Shown here: positions 52,960 to 61,112 of the stretch, piece by piece
Layout of the letters: each line of letters opens with the position of its first letter
Position numbering within the stretch: the first letter of the stretch is position 1
Assembly (NCBI GenBank): GCA_002495055.1
Contig: DADR01000042.1
Location: forward strand, 22,263-86,262
Length of the DNA stretch: 64,000 nucleotides
Reading direction: 5' to 3'
Source of the DNA: Methanoregula sp. UBA247
GTDB taxonomy: Archaea; Halobacteriota; Methanomicrobia; Methanomicrobiales; Methanospirillaceae
Position numbers and translations under genes: made by a program
Notes under the pieces: generated by a model
What the model was told of the DNA's origin: nothing
Databases searched by the model: none
Seen by the model: only the letters and a program-made list of their open reading frames with translations

Positions 52960-54048
52960 ATGGAGAATTCCCTGCGGACATTGTTGGACGATATAAAAAC
53001 CGGTCACCGGATGAGCGAAGACGAAGCACTGGAGCTGTTCCAGATCCGGGACCGACAGGTCTGGCAGATTGCGGCAGCTGCAGATGAGATGCGGGAACAA
53101 CGAGTCGGTAACGTAGTTACCTATGTCAGGAACCAGAACATCAATGTGACTAATCTCTGTGTCAATGCCTGCGGCTTCTGCGGTTTTTCAAAAAAACCCG
53201 GTGATGACGGCATCTATTTTCACGACAAGTCCGAGATCCAGAAAAAGGCAACCCTCGCAAAAATGCGTGAAGTCTCTGAAATTTGTACGGTCAGCGGGCT
53301 CCATCCGGATTTTGATGCCCGTTCCTATTGCGATGTCTACCGCTGGATCCATGAGGCTGCGCCCGGTGTTCACCTTCATGCAAGCAATCCAATGGAAGTT
53401 GCGTATGCTGCTAAAAAGAGCCATTTGAGCACGCATGAAGTACTGACCGCGATGAAGGAGGCAGGACTGGGGTCAATGTGCGGGACGGCAGCGGAGATCC
53501 TTGTTGATGCGATCCGTAAAAAAATCTGTGCGCAGAAGATTTCCACGGATGAATGGGTACGCATTATCCGGGAAGCGCATGCCATGGACATTCCAACGAC
53601 TGCGACGATCATGTATGGTCATTGCGAGAGTGAAGAAGACCGGGTGCATCACCTCTCAATCCTGCGTGAAATTCAGGATGAGACGCACGGGTTCACCGAA
53701 TTTGTCCCTCTCTCGTTTATCCATATGAATACCCCCCTCTACCGGGCAGGAACCGCCCGGGCGGGAGCAACAGGAAGAGAAGATCTCCTGATGGTTGCTA
53801 TTGCACGCCTGTTTCTGGACAACTTTCGAAATATCCAGGTTTCGTGGGTGAAAGAGGGCATCAAGATGGCCCAGTTAGGGTTGGTTGCCGGTGCCAACGA
53901 TCTGGGAGGAACGATGTTTGAAGAGAGCATATCAAAAGGGGCAGGAGCAGTCAATACCGATTACCTCGACCCTGCTGAGATGCAGCGGGTTGCAGAGGAT
54001 GTTGGCCGGACGCTCAGGCGCCGTACAACGCTCTATGAACTGGTCTGA
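52960..54048 (+). CDS. cofH: FO synthase subunit 2, CofH (copy 2)
   Basis: 362 residues, clearly paralogous to the gene at 51375: both share IAAAADEMRE, the CxxxCxxC cluster motif (here CVNACGFCGF), TAAEILVDAIRK and GTARAGATGREDLLM-type segments with frequent substitutions between them. Both keep the radical SAM cysteines, so both may be active. One may be CofH and the other a related enzyme of slightly different substrate. Transcribed separately from copy 1, with the DUF1805 gene opposite in between. Confidence 0.92.
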   Translation: MENSLRTLLDDIKTGHRMSEDEALELFQIRDRQVWQIAAAADEMREQRVGNVVTYVRNQNINVTNLCVNACGFCGFSKKPGDDGIYFHDKSEIQKKATLAKMREVSEICTVSGLHPDFDARSYCDVYRWIHEAAPGVHLHASNPMEVAYAAKKSHLSTHEVLTAMKEAGLGSMCGTAAEILVDAIRKKICAQKISTDEWVRIIREAHAMDIPTTATIMYGHCESEEDRVHHLSILREIQDETHGFTEFVPLSFIHMNTPLYRAGTARAGATGREDLLMVAIARLFLDNFRNIQVSWVKEGIKMAQLGLVAGANDLGGTMFEESISKGAGAVNTDYLDPAEMQRVAEDVGRTLRRRTTLYELV

Positions 54049-54087
54049 CGGAAATCTATCCGTACCAGCATTTTAACAAGAGGGTCA

Positions 54088-54543
54088 ACGAGAAGAACCG
54101 ATCGTGAGATTACCGATCTCAATAAAATTGAATCTATCCTCAATAATGCGACAATCCGCGGGATTGGGTTGGCTGATGGGAGTAAGCCGTATATTGTTCC
54201 GGTCTGTTTTGGCTATCTGAAAGGAAGGATCAACCATCAGTCATCCTTGTCCGGATAAAAGATTATGATGCTGGAAAAAAATCCAACGTGCTGCTTTGAG
54301 GTTGACCAGTGTGGCACTATCATACATTCAGAGAATCCCGGTTCATGGGGAATGCGATACCGGAGTGTGATCGGTTTTGGCAGGGCGCATTTCATTGCAG
54401 ATGGTAATGAGAAGAAACAAGGCTTAACCTGCATCATGAACCATTACGGGAGCGGGATGCACGAGTTTTCTGATGATGACATCAGAAATGTCTGTGTAAT
54501 CAGGATTGACAGTGATTCGATGACGGGAAAAAAGCATGATTGA
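54088..54543 (+). pseudogene. Pyridoxamine 5'-phosphate oxidase-like gene with lost start and an in-frame stop
   Basis: One frame runs from 54088 to 54543 and reads RRTDREITDLNKIESIL, IRGIGLADGSKPYIVPVCF, then NQSSLSG-type sequence, a TAA stop at 54256-54258, and continues in frame as KIMMLEKNPTCCFEV, SWGMRYRSVIGFGRA, HYGSGMHEF and DSMTGKKHD. This is a flavin-binding split-barrel family of about 150 residues. The family usually has Lys where the stop now lies, one base from AAA. The position of the initiator is ACG instead of ATG, with AGAGGG upstream. Two independent lesions point to a dead gene. Confidence 0.78.
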
Positions 54544-54562
54544 GGGAAAAGCATTTTTTGGA

Positions 54563-55117
54563 TCAATGGTGGTTGCGTTTCACAAGCCGGACGATTTTAT
54601 CCCCGATCTTCTGTGCATTCTGAACGGCCTCTGCATCATTAAGAACATCTCCTTTATGATACCCTTTTCCCTTGACGCAACCCAACGAAGAAAATTCATG
54701 CGTGCTTAAGAACCCCTCGAGCGTCTGGATCGTCCGGCTTGCTCCCTTATGTGCCTGGACAGCTACGGCAACACCTTTCCTGCCCGCAAGCTTCCGGTCA
54801 TGGTAGAGTGAATACGTGCGATCGATGAAGTTTTTCAAATGACCACAGACGTCATAATAATAGGTCGGTGAACCGATAATGAGTACATCGCAATCCAGTA
54901 CTTTCTGTATCACATCATCCCAGTCATCGTTCTCTATTACACACCACTTCTTCTCCTTGCATTTCTCACAGCCAAGACACGGGTGGATCTTCTTTCCTGA
55001 AAGGGAAATAAATTCAGTCTTGATGCCGTGGGCGTGGCAACGGTCGAGAATGACGTTGACCAGATCTGCAGTATTGCCATCCTTACGCATGCTTCCCGAT
55101 ATCCCGAGCACTTTCAT
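54563..55117 (-). CDS. Flavodoxin-fold NADPH-dependent FMN reductase/iron-sulfur flavoprotein
   Basis: 184 residues. N-terminal flavin-binding KVLGISGSMRKDGNTADLV, a Cys-rich segment CLGCEKCKEKKWCVI of the iron-sulfur flavoprotein (Isf) type that can bind a 4Fe-4S cluster, and GSPTYYYDVCGHLKNFIDR as the second flavin loop. Isf proteins are electron carriers common in methanogens, sometimes in oxidative stress defence. It is convergent with the PNPOx pseudogene, another flavin-binding family. Downstream of the GIY-YIG-like gene by 8 bases. Confidence 0.88.
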   Translation of the reverse strand: MKVLGISGSMRKDGNTADLVNVILDRCHAHGIKTEFISLSGKKIHPCLGCEKCKEKKWCVIENDDWDDVIQKVLDCDVLIIGSPTYYYDVCGHLKNFIDRTYSLYHDRKLAGRKGVAVAVQAHKGASRTIQTLEGFLSTHEFSSLGCVKGKGYHKGDVLNDAEAVQNAQKIGDKIVRLVKRNHH

Positions 55118-55125
55118 ATGTTATC

Positions 55126-55569
55126 CTATACCTGTGGATTTATGATAGTTTTCATGACCGGGTCGAGCTGGAGTTCGCGGAATGCAGCGAGGACCTCCTG
55201 CTTTGGATCACCCTGCCGGTACAAGAGATGCGACGTGCAGGAGCAGTCGCTGCAGCCAAACTTCGGAATCCCGCAGTCGTTTAGTTCCCGGGCAAGCCGG
55301 CATTCCAGACGATCTGCCGTGACTGCAAAGACTGCATATACGAGAGAAAAACAGCGTGAAGTAAGAAGATAATCAACATGCCATTTCGGTTTTTTGTTAC
55401 GCAATTGGGCGAGGGATATATGACGATCAAGCCGTTTTAATCCCCCACTACCCAGGGCGGATCCAACATAGATATTCCAGCCAGCCTGAAACGCAACGGC
55501 TTCCAATGCACCAACCCAGACTGTGCATTCATGATTTTCAAAAACAAGGCAGTAGATTCCCTTATCCAT
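55126..55569 (-). CDS. DUF123 / GIY-YIG-like nuclease domain protein
   Basis: 147 residues from the ATG at 55569 (55575 is an in-frame option). The family's opening GIYCLVFENHECTVWVGALE, the middle GWNIYVGSALGSGGLKRLDRH segment and KPKWHVDYLL, and a CSDCSCTSHLLYR stretch. DUF123 is a GIY-YIG-related domain, sometimes fused to endonuclease III in archaea. Whether it is a nuclease is not known. It overlaps the metallo-beta-lactamase gene by 8 bases on the same strand. Confidence 0.82.
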   Translation of the reverse strand: MDKGIYCLVFENHECTVWVGALEAVAFQAGWNIYVGSALGSGGLKRLDRHISLAQLRNKKPKWHVDYLLTSRCFSLVYAVFAVTADRLECRLARELNDCGIPKFGCSDCSCTSHLLYRQGDPKQEVLAAFRELQLDPVMKTIINPQV

Positions 55570-56164
55570 AACCACTCTTCATCAGCCCCAGTGCCGCGGC
55601 GATATGGCGGCTCCCGCCGGTTTCAACCGGTTCACCATGACCGGGATAAAGTCCCTCCACTTCAAGGAGCGAGAGCCGGTTGAGTGACCGTGCAAGTTCC
55701 ATCCTGCTACCCCCGGGGAAATCATAACGCCCGAAACATCCGTCAGAAAAAACAGTATCTCCGCTGATAAGTGCATGGTCCCGTTCAGAAAAGAGGCAGA
55801 TACTCCCCGGTGTATGGCCTGGTGTATGAAGGACTTTCAGTTCTCCGATAATATCACTTTCAGCAAGTACGATATCAGGAACAATACCCGGAGAACGTGC
55901 ACCAAAGTTCATGGACAGGCTCTGGGTGTCATCAACAAGCCCCCGTGCATCATTTTTATGAATGGCGACCTTCGCTTTACACATGAAAGCAATCTCTTTT
56001 ACCCGGGCAGTATGATCAAAGTGGCAGTGTGTCAGGACGATTGTTTCGATCTCATCTTTGTATGGCTGGATAGCCATTGGCGACACACCGGCGTCAACAA
56101 GAATCGTGCCGTAAATATAGGAGTTCGCATAAGCAGACTGTTCGGGAACCCATATAACCTGCAT
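55562..56164 (-). CDS. Metallo-beta-lactamase-fold hydrolase
   Basis: 200 residues from the ATG at 56164; a longer open frame exists but overlaps thiC on the other strand. The zinc-binding set is present: LTHCHFDHTARV, LHTPGHTPGSICLF, ISGDTVFSDGCFG and YPGHGEPV. Glyoxalase II-like hydrolases act on thioesters or other small molecules; the substrate is unknown. Its start lies 25 bases from the divergent thiC start, so the two must share promoter DNA, with little room for a leader. Confidence 0.88.
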   Translation of the reverse strand: MQVIWVPEQSAYANSYIYGTILVDAGVSPMAIQPYKDEIETIVLTHCHFDHTARVKEIAFMCKAKVAIHKNDARGLVDDTQSLSMNFGARSPGIVPDIVLAESDIIGELKVLHTPGHTPGSICLFSERDHALISGDTVFSDGCFGRYDFPGGSRMELARSLNRLSLLEVEGLYPGHGEPVETGGSRHIAAALGLMKSGYG

Positions 56165-56189
56165 GCACAATAATAAGGACTCCCGACAG

Positions 56190-57491
56190 ATGTTTCTTAT
56201 GGATTCACTGATCCGCAGATGTGCTTCCGGTCCTTCACCGGAACTAAAAGGAGTGGCACGAGCGGAAGGGATGGATCCGGCGCGCTTTGCACGGGGTATC
56301 GAAGCCGGAAGGATTGTAATTCCGGGAAACCCGAAGCGGGTACACCGGGAGTGCGCGATCGGTGAAGGGTGCCAGGTCAAAATAAATGTGAATATCGGGA
56401 CCTCTGGCACCCGCTGCGATCCTGCGCTTGAAGAGGAAAAGGCACAAGCGGCACTCAGTAATGGTGCTGATGCCCTTATGGATCTCTCCACCGGGGGGAA
56501 TCTCGTCGCGATCCGGAGAAAAATCCTGGCATTTGATACAACGGTGGGGACTGTGCCGGTTTATGAAGCGGTGCGGCGGGCGGGTAATGCCGGCGATGTC
56601 GATGCTGACCTGCTTTTCCGCGTCATCCGCGAGCACTGCCAGCAGGGTGTGGACTTCCTGACGCTTCATTGTGGGGTAAACCGGCAGGCACTCGCAGCAC
56701 TCAGGAGCGATCCGCGGGTGATGGGTGTGGTGAGCCGGGGAGGATCCTTCCACTGTGCGATGATGATGCAACGGGATGAGGAGAACCCGCTGTATGCTGA
56801 ATACGATTACCTGTTAGAGATCCTCGCGGAGCACGATGTGACAATCAGTCTCGGGGACGGAATGCGCCCCGGCTGCCTGCAGGATGCAGAGAAACTTGCA
56901 AAATCAGTGGAGTATATCACGCTCGGCACGCTGGCAAAACAGGCCCTCGCAAAAGGTGTCCAGCGGATGATCGAGGGACCGGGACATATGCCGCTCGACC
57001 AGGTGGGCTATAATGTGCGGATGATCAAAGAGATCACCGACCATGCCCCGCTCTACCTTCTCGGACCGCTCGTCACCGATATCGCGCCAGGATACGATCA
57101 TGTAGTTGCCGCCATAGGTGGTGCAACAGCCTGCATGAACGGTGCCGACTTCCTCTGCATGGTTTCACCGAGCGAGCACCTCGCGCTGCCGGATGTTGCG
57201 GACATCATCGAGGGGACACGGGTGGCAAAGATTGCTGCCCATATCGGGGACACCGTCCGGATGAACGAAGGCTGGCGGATGGACCGCGAGGTGAAGATGG
57301 CCGAAGCCCGGCATTCGCTTGACTGGGATGCCCAGTTCAGACTTGCGCTCTTTGGTGATCATGCGAAGAGGATCCACTGCCGTGACGGGGATATGGAGAC
57401 CTGCTCAATGTGCGGGGATTTGTGTGCGATTAAAGTAGTGAACGAGCTGTTTGGGACGGGAAAGAAAGGGAAAACGAAGAAGAATAAGTAA
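56190..57491 (+). CDS. thiC: Phosphomethylpyrimidine synthase ThiC
   Basis: 433 residues from the ATG at 56190 (56199 and 56163 are alternatives). ThiC features: KVNVNIGTSG-type segment (INVNIGTSGTRCD), GADALMDLSTGGN, CQQGVDFLTLHCGV, MIEGPGHMPLDQ, and the C-terminal radical SAM cluster motif CSMCGDLCAIKV (CxxCxxxxC). It converts aminoimidazole ribotide to the pyrimidine part of thiamin. Archaeal length is normal. No TPP riboswitch can fit in the short space upstream. Its 3' end overlaps the open frame of the next gene but not the likely start of it. Confidence 0.93.
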   Translation: MFLMDSLIRRCASGPSPELKGVARAEGMDPARFARGIEAGRIVIPGNPKRVHRECAIGEGCQVKINVNIGTSGTRCDPALEEEKAQAALSNGADALMDLSTGGNLVAIRRKILAFDTTVGTVPVYEAVRRAGNAGDVDADLLFRVIREHCQQGVDFLTLHCGVNRQALAALRSDPRVMGVVSRGGSFHCAMMMQRDEENPLYAEYDYLLEILAEHDVTISLGDGMRPGCLQDAEKLAKSVEYITLGTLAKQALAKGVQRMIEGPGHMPLDQVGYNVRMIKEITDHAPLYLLGPLVTDIAPGYDHVVAAIGGATACMNGADFLCMVSPSEHLALPDVADIIEGTRVAKIAAHIGDTVRMNEGWRMDREVKMAEARHSLDWDAQFRLALFGDHAKRIHCRDGDMETCSMCGDLCAIKVVNELFGTGKKGKTKKNK

Positions 57492-57645
57492 GGAATTGTT
57501 CGCCTTTCATATACCCGAATCCCTTTTTCCCGCGGAAATCACATTCGAAAATATCTTTCTTCCGAACAGTCAGACAGGGAATGTGCCAGTATTTGCATGC
57601 AATACCTTATTCTGGCAGAAATCTGATCACTCTCCTGGATCAGGT

Positions 57646-58281
57646 ATGCAGACTGAAGAGATCGATGCTCTCTACAAAAAGGTACCGCTGGCGAGGATCC
57701 CGTGGAATATTGAGTCCCCCCCGGATGTGCTTACCGGTCTCGTAAAGAGCGGGAGGATCAGGCCGTGCCGGGCGATCGATCTCGGGTGCGGTGCCGGTAA
57801 TTACGCGGTCTGGCTCGCCGGGCTTGGTTTTGACGTGACCGGTGTTGACAGTTCCCCGACCGCGATACAGATCGCACGCGAGAATGCGGAAAAGAAAGGA
57901 GTCCGATGCACGTTTGTCGTCGCTGATCTTCTCGCGGACCTTCAGCCCGTAGAGGGCACATTCGATTTTGCCTACGACTACGAGTTCCTTCACCATCTCC
58001 TCATGGAAGAGCGGGTGGTCTATATCAAAAACGTATACCGGCTTACCCGCCCACATGCAACCTACCTTTCGGTCTGTTTCAGCGACGAGGACCCCCAGTT
58101 CGGGGGGCACGGTAAAATCCGAAAGACGCCACTTGGGACACTGCTGTATTTCTCGTCCGAAGATGAAATCCGGGATCTGGTATCTCCGCACTTTCGCATC
58201 CTTGAACTGAAGACGATGAAAGTCGCGGCGAAGTTCGGGGGAATCCATAAAGCGATTTGCGTGCTTTGCGAGAGAAAGTGA
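57646..58281 (+). CDS. Class I SAM-dependent methyltransferase
   Basis: 211 residues from the ATG at 57646; the open frame extends upstream to 57451 but without a domain. Motif I is AIDLGCGAGNYAVWLA, followed by VTGVDSSPTAIQIARENA, FVVADLLADL and YDYEFLHHLLMEERV. Resembles the TehB/thiopurine-like group. The substrate cannot be read. It is 154 bases downstream of thiC with AT-rich DNA in between. Confidence 0.85.
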   Translation: MQTEEIDALYKKVPLARIPWNIESPPDVLTGLVKSGRIRPCRAIDLGCGAGNYAVWLAGLGFDVTGVDSSPTAIQIARENAEKKGVRCTFVVADLLADLQPVEGTFDFAYDYEFLHHLLMEERVVYIKNVYRLTRPHATYLSVCFSDEDPQFGGHGKIRKTPLGTLLYFSSEDEIRDLVSPHFRILELKTMKVAAKFGGIHKAICVLCERK

Positions 58282-58286
58282 ATGGA

Positions 58287-58325
58287 ACTTACGCCAAATT
58301 CAGACTCGCCCTCTTTGGTGACCAA
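58287..58325 (+). pseudogene. Short echo of the thiC 3' region
   Basis: In one frame this reads AKFRLALFGDQKEVLH, close to QFRLALFGDHAKRIH near the end of ThiC (57331-57375), and the DNA agrees at about 25 of 30 positions. It has no start and no cluster motif. It may be a remnant of a duplicated thiC that was interrupted by the methyltransferase, or a chance similarity. Confidence 0.4.
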
Positions 58326-58495
58326 AAGGAAGTTTTGCACCAAAATATGCCCTTCATTATTTTTAAGAAGTTCACAGCCTGATCGATGACTTTCCTGAAT
58401 TCAGGTGTTCAGTTGAGTCATCCGGATCAGAAGGCCACGGGAAAGCCGGCTGGATAACCCACCTTTTTTAATACGTGAAAGCTAAACTGCGTTTC

Positions 58496-59626
58496 ATGCA
58501 GAATCCGGCCTCCCCCCCAAAGTCCAGGCGTACCTGCCCCACCTGCGACAGGCCAGTCGAGCCCGGCTATAAATTCTGTAAAACCTGCGGGACGCGGATA
58601 CCGGAACTGTCAACCTGCAGCAAATGCGGTACTCAGTTCATATCTCCGGTAAAGTATTGCCATTTGTGTGGCGCCCCGATTATCCCGGGGGAAGTACCGA
58701 ACCCGGATAATTCACCGGAATACTATGAGGAAGAGAACACCGGGCTGGTTGAAGATCAGACATCGGAACGAGATGAGGAGGAAATTCCGGAACCAGACAC
58801 GGATGAATTACCGGAAGACAATGATGATGAAACCATCGAACCGGATGAAGATGAGACTCCGCACTATAAAAAGGGGGAAATTCAGGAACCGGATACGGAT
58901 GAATTATTAAAACAATTTGGGGCGGAATATGGGGAGGATGAGACTCTGGAATCCTACCATAAGCCAAAATCCCCGTCGCCAATAAAACATGAGGCAAAAA
59001 AACCGGTCACGGTCCCTGCACCATCAGAGCGGGTATCATCAGAGACCGTCGATGACGCGCTGTTTTTCTCTCCAGGGAAGCCGGAGGCACCGGCAAAACC
59101 ACGGGGAAACAAGACAAGGATTATCGGTGGATGCATTGTGCTTTTAGCCATTATTGCGGCCGTTTATTTCATCGGACTGCCGAAGCTCACAGAGAGCGGA
59201 GTTTTTAACGCTCACAGCAATTCGCCATCGGCGGAGATTACACCCATACCAACTATTGTCGGGACAATCACGCCAGCCCTGACAAAGACACCCGCCTCAG
59301 TCTCCCGTTCTCTTGTCCCCCTGCCAACGCAGCTGGTACCGTCGGGTCGGAATTTCTACTTCCAGGTCCAGAAAAACCCGGTTACTTTAAAGATCTCGGT
59401 CATTTTCACCGGAAGTGCGGGAGTTGGCAGCATCAACAGTGCGGATATCAAGGTCACCCATCCTGACGGATCGGTGTCAACGGGTATCATCCAGCCTCTG
59501 AAGGGCGTATCCGAGATCTCCCTCGAGGGATCGAAAGAGACCGACCGTGTGGAAATCATTGCGGAGATGTCTGATGGCGAGACATACCGGGTCTATGATG
59601 ATCTGGTCTCCCTTATGAGGTTATAG
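58496..59626 (+). CDS. Zinc-ribbon membrane protein with acidic repeats
   Basis: 376 residues from the ATG at 58496. TTTTTTAATAC at 58464-58474 fits a TATA box about 28 bp before it, which rules out the GTG at 58475. Two zinc ribbons at residues about 12-60 carry eight Cys (CPTCDRPVEPG, CKTCGTRIP, CSKCGTQF, CHLCGAPI). A very acidic linker contains repeats of the type EPDTDEL (twice) and a membrane helix (IIGGCIVLLAIIAAVYFIGL, about 205-224). The C-terminal 130 residues look like a beta-rich extracytoplasmic domain. Zinc-ribbon membrane proteins of this shape are common in methanogens, with unknown function. Confidence 0.7.
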   Translation: MQNPASPPKSRRTCPTCDRPVEPGYKFCKTCGTRIPELSTCSKCGTQFISPVKYCHLCGAPIIPGEVPNPDNSPEYYEEENTGLVEDQTSERDEEEIPEPDTDELPEDNDDETIEPDEDETPHYKKGEIQEPDTDELLKQFGAEYGEDETLESYHKPKSPSPIKHEAKKPVTVPAPSERVSSETVDDALFFSPGKPEAPAKPRGNKTRIIGGCIVLLAIIAAVYFIGLPKLTESGVFNAHSNSPSAEITPIPTIVGTITPALTKTPASVSRSLVPLPTQLVPSGRNFYFQVQKNPVTLKISVIFTGSAGVGSINSADIKVTHPDGSVSTGIIQPLKGVSEISLEGSKETDRVEIIAEMSDGETYRVYDDLVSLMRL

Positions 59627-59816
59627 GCTCTCCCCGGGGTTTTTTCTGTTTTGCCGTTTAATTTTCCTCAACACACGAAAGAGTTCGTTTCGCATGTAAT
59701 GGGGATAGATTCCCCATCCGGAAAATTTAATAGGAGAACCCCCTACTTTCAGTCAATCCATCCGAATTATCAATCTGATCCTGATCTTAAAGGCAGGATA
59801 GCAATACACCGAGGAG

Positions 59817-60116
59817 CTATTTCCTCGCCCGAAGATCCTGTTCCATCTGGCGCAGCACAGTTTGCGCCTGCTCTTCACTCATATCAGGATCCTTAAAACG
59901 GCTGAACCGTTCGCACATCAGGTCCGGGCACTTCCCGCAGTGCGGCAGTCCACTTTCATTTACACAGCAGTCAAAGACCGGGCAGCGCTCGACACCGGCA
60001 TATTCCGTCCAGAACGGTTTTCCTTGTGTTGCTTCGCACCCGGAGCACTCTTTTTTATGGTGGTTGCACCCGCTGCAGGAATAGCCGCAGACGGTCATGA
60101 TCTTCTTCTCTGCCAT
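59817..60116 (-). CDS. DUF3795 cysteine-rich protein
   Basis: 99 residues from the ATG at 60116. Eleven or so cysteines in the DUF3795 arrangement: TVCGYSCSGCNHHKKECSGCEA, then ERCPVFDCCVNESGLPHCGKCPDLMCERF. The family is widespread in anaerobes and probably binds zinc or an iron-sulfur cluster; no function is known. Divergent from the methyltransferase at 60248, with 131 bases between. The 190 bases downstream, up to 59626, are AT-rich and hold nothing recognisable. Confidence 0.85.
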   Translation of the reverse strand: MAEKKIMTVCGYSCSGCNHHKKECSGCEATQGKPFWTEYAGVERCPVFDCCVNESGLPHCGKCPDLMCERFSRFKDPDMSEEQAQTVLRQMEQDLRARK

Positions 60117-60247
60117 GCATAAGAGTCTTTTTGCAATCGGTATCAAAGAAGTGGTTGTGGAGGGTGAAAGTGGGAACCCTATATGAGATGCCTTCCCCCT
60201 CAAGATCACAAAGAACTCAACACCCTGCCTCCAACTAGTGAGGTACA

Positions 60248-60994
60248 ATGACACCTGAAGAGTTTTTTTACCATGTATTCGAGTTCCTTCCACGGCAGGG
60301 ACCCGGGTGCACGGGTGCGACAAAGAAAGTATATTCATACCTGTCCGATCTTCCCGGTGATGCGAAGATCCTCGATGTCGGATGTGGGAGTGGTGCCCAG
60401 ACCCGTGACCTCACCAGCCTTTCTGCCGGCACATTAACGGCTGTAGATAATCATCAGCCGTTTTTGGATTCCATTACCTCCTGGGCAGGAAAAGACGGCT
60501 TCTCTTGGCGAATAAAAACAGTCTGCGCCTCAATGGATGCCCTGCCGTTTGAAAAGGAACAGTTTAACCTCCTCTGGTCTGAAGGGGCCATTTTCATCAT
60601 AGGTTTTGAACAGGGACTCAAGGCATGGAAACCACTTGTAAAAAAAGGAGGGTACCTTGTTGTCTCCGATGCCGTGTGGTTTGAACCAAACCCCCCTCAG
60701 GAGCTTGTGCAGTGGTGGGAGAAGGAGGGGTACATTCCCAAGACAGAGGATCAGCTCAAGGAGCAGGTGAGGAACGCAGGTCTCCGCATCCTCGCAACGT
60801 ACCGGCTGCCCGAAACCGGGTGGTGGGATAATTACTATATCCCAATGCTTGCCCGGGTTGCAGAGCTCAGGAAAACTCACGGAAACGATCCGGCCTGTGC
60901 TGCCATCCTTGACTCCTGCGAGCATGAGGCGGAGATGTACCGGAAATACAAGCAGTATTATGGGTACACATTCTTTGTGATGCAGAATGAATGA
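60248..60994 (+). CDS. Class I SAM-dependent methyltransferase
   Basis: 248 residues. Motif I is KILDVGCGSGAQTRDL, followed by LTAVDNHQPFLDSITSW, a CASMDALPFEKEQFNLLWSEGAIF segment and LVKKGGYLVVSDAVW. The core lies at residues about 30-150; the C-terminal 90 residues are helical with several aromatic residues, similar to UbiE/MenG-like or small-molecule methyltransferases. Substrate unknown. Confidence 0.85.
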   Translation: MTPEEFFYHVFEFLPRQGPGCTGATKKVYSYLSDLPGDAKILDVGCGSGAQTRDLTSLSAGTLTAVDNHQPFLDSITSWAGKDGFSWRIKTVCASMDALPFEKEQFNLLWSEGAIFIIGFEQGLKAWKPLVKKGGYLVVSDAVWFEPNPPQELVQWWEKEGYIPKTEDQLKEQVRNAGLRILATYRLPETGWWDNYYIPMLARVAELRKTHGNDPACAAILDSCEHEAEMYRKYKQYYGYTFFVMQNE

Positions 60995-61112
60995 TCATAC
61001 CATTAAACCTCAGACAATTAAACCGACCGTCATGGGGGAGATTTGCTCTCTCATCGGAACTGACCGTTATTCTGAAATGTCCGGACATCCTTACGGTAAA
61101 TAACCGATCACT

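Noticed and set aside
54256..54258. Pyrrolysine or selenocysteine read-through in the PNPOx-like gene
   Set aside because: The codon is TAA, not TAG or TGA, and the initiator is also lost.
56165..56189. TPP riboswitch before thiC
   Set aside because: The space between the divergent starts is about 25 bases, far too short for the aptamer.
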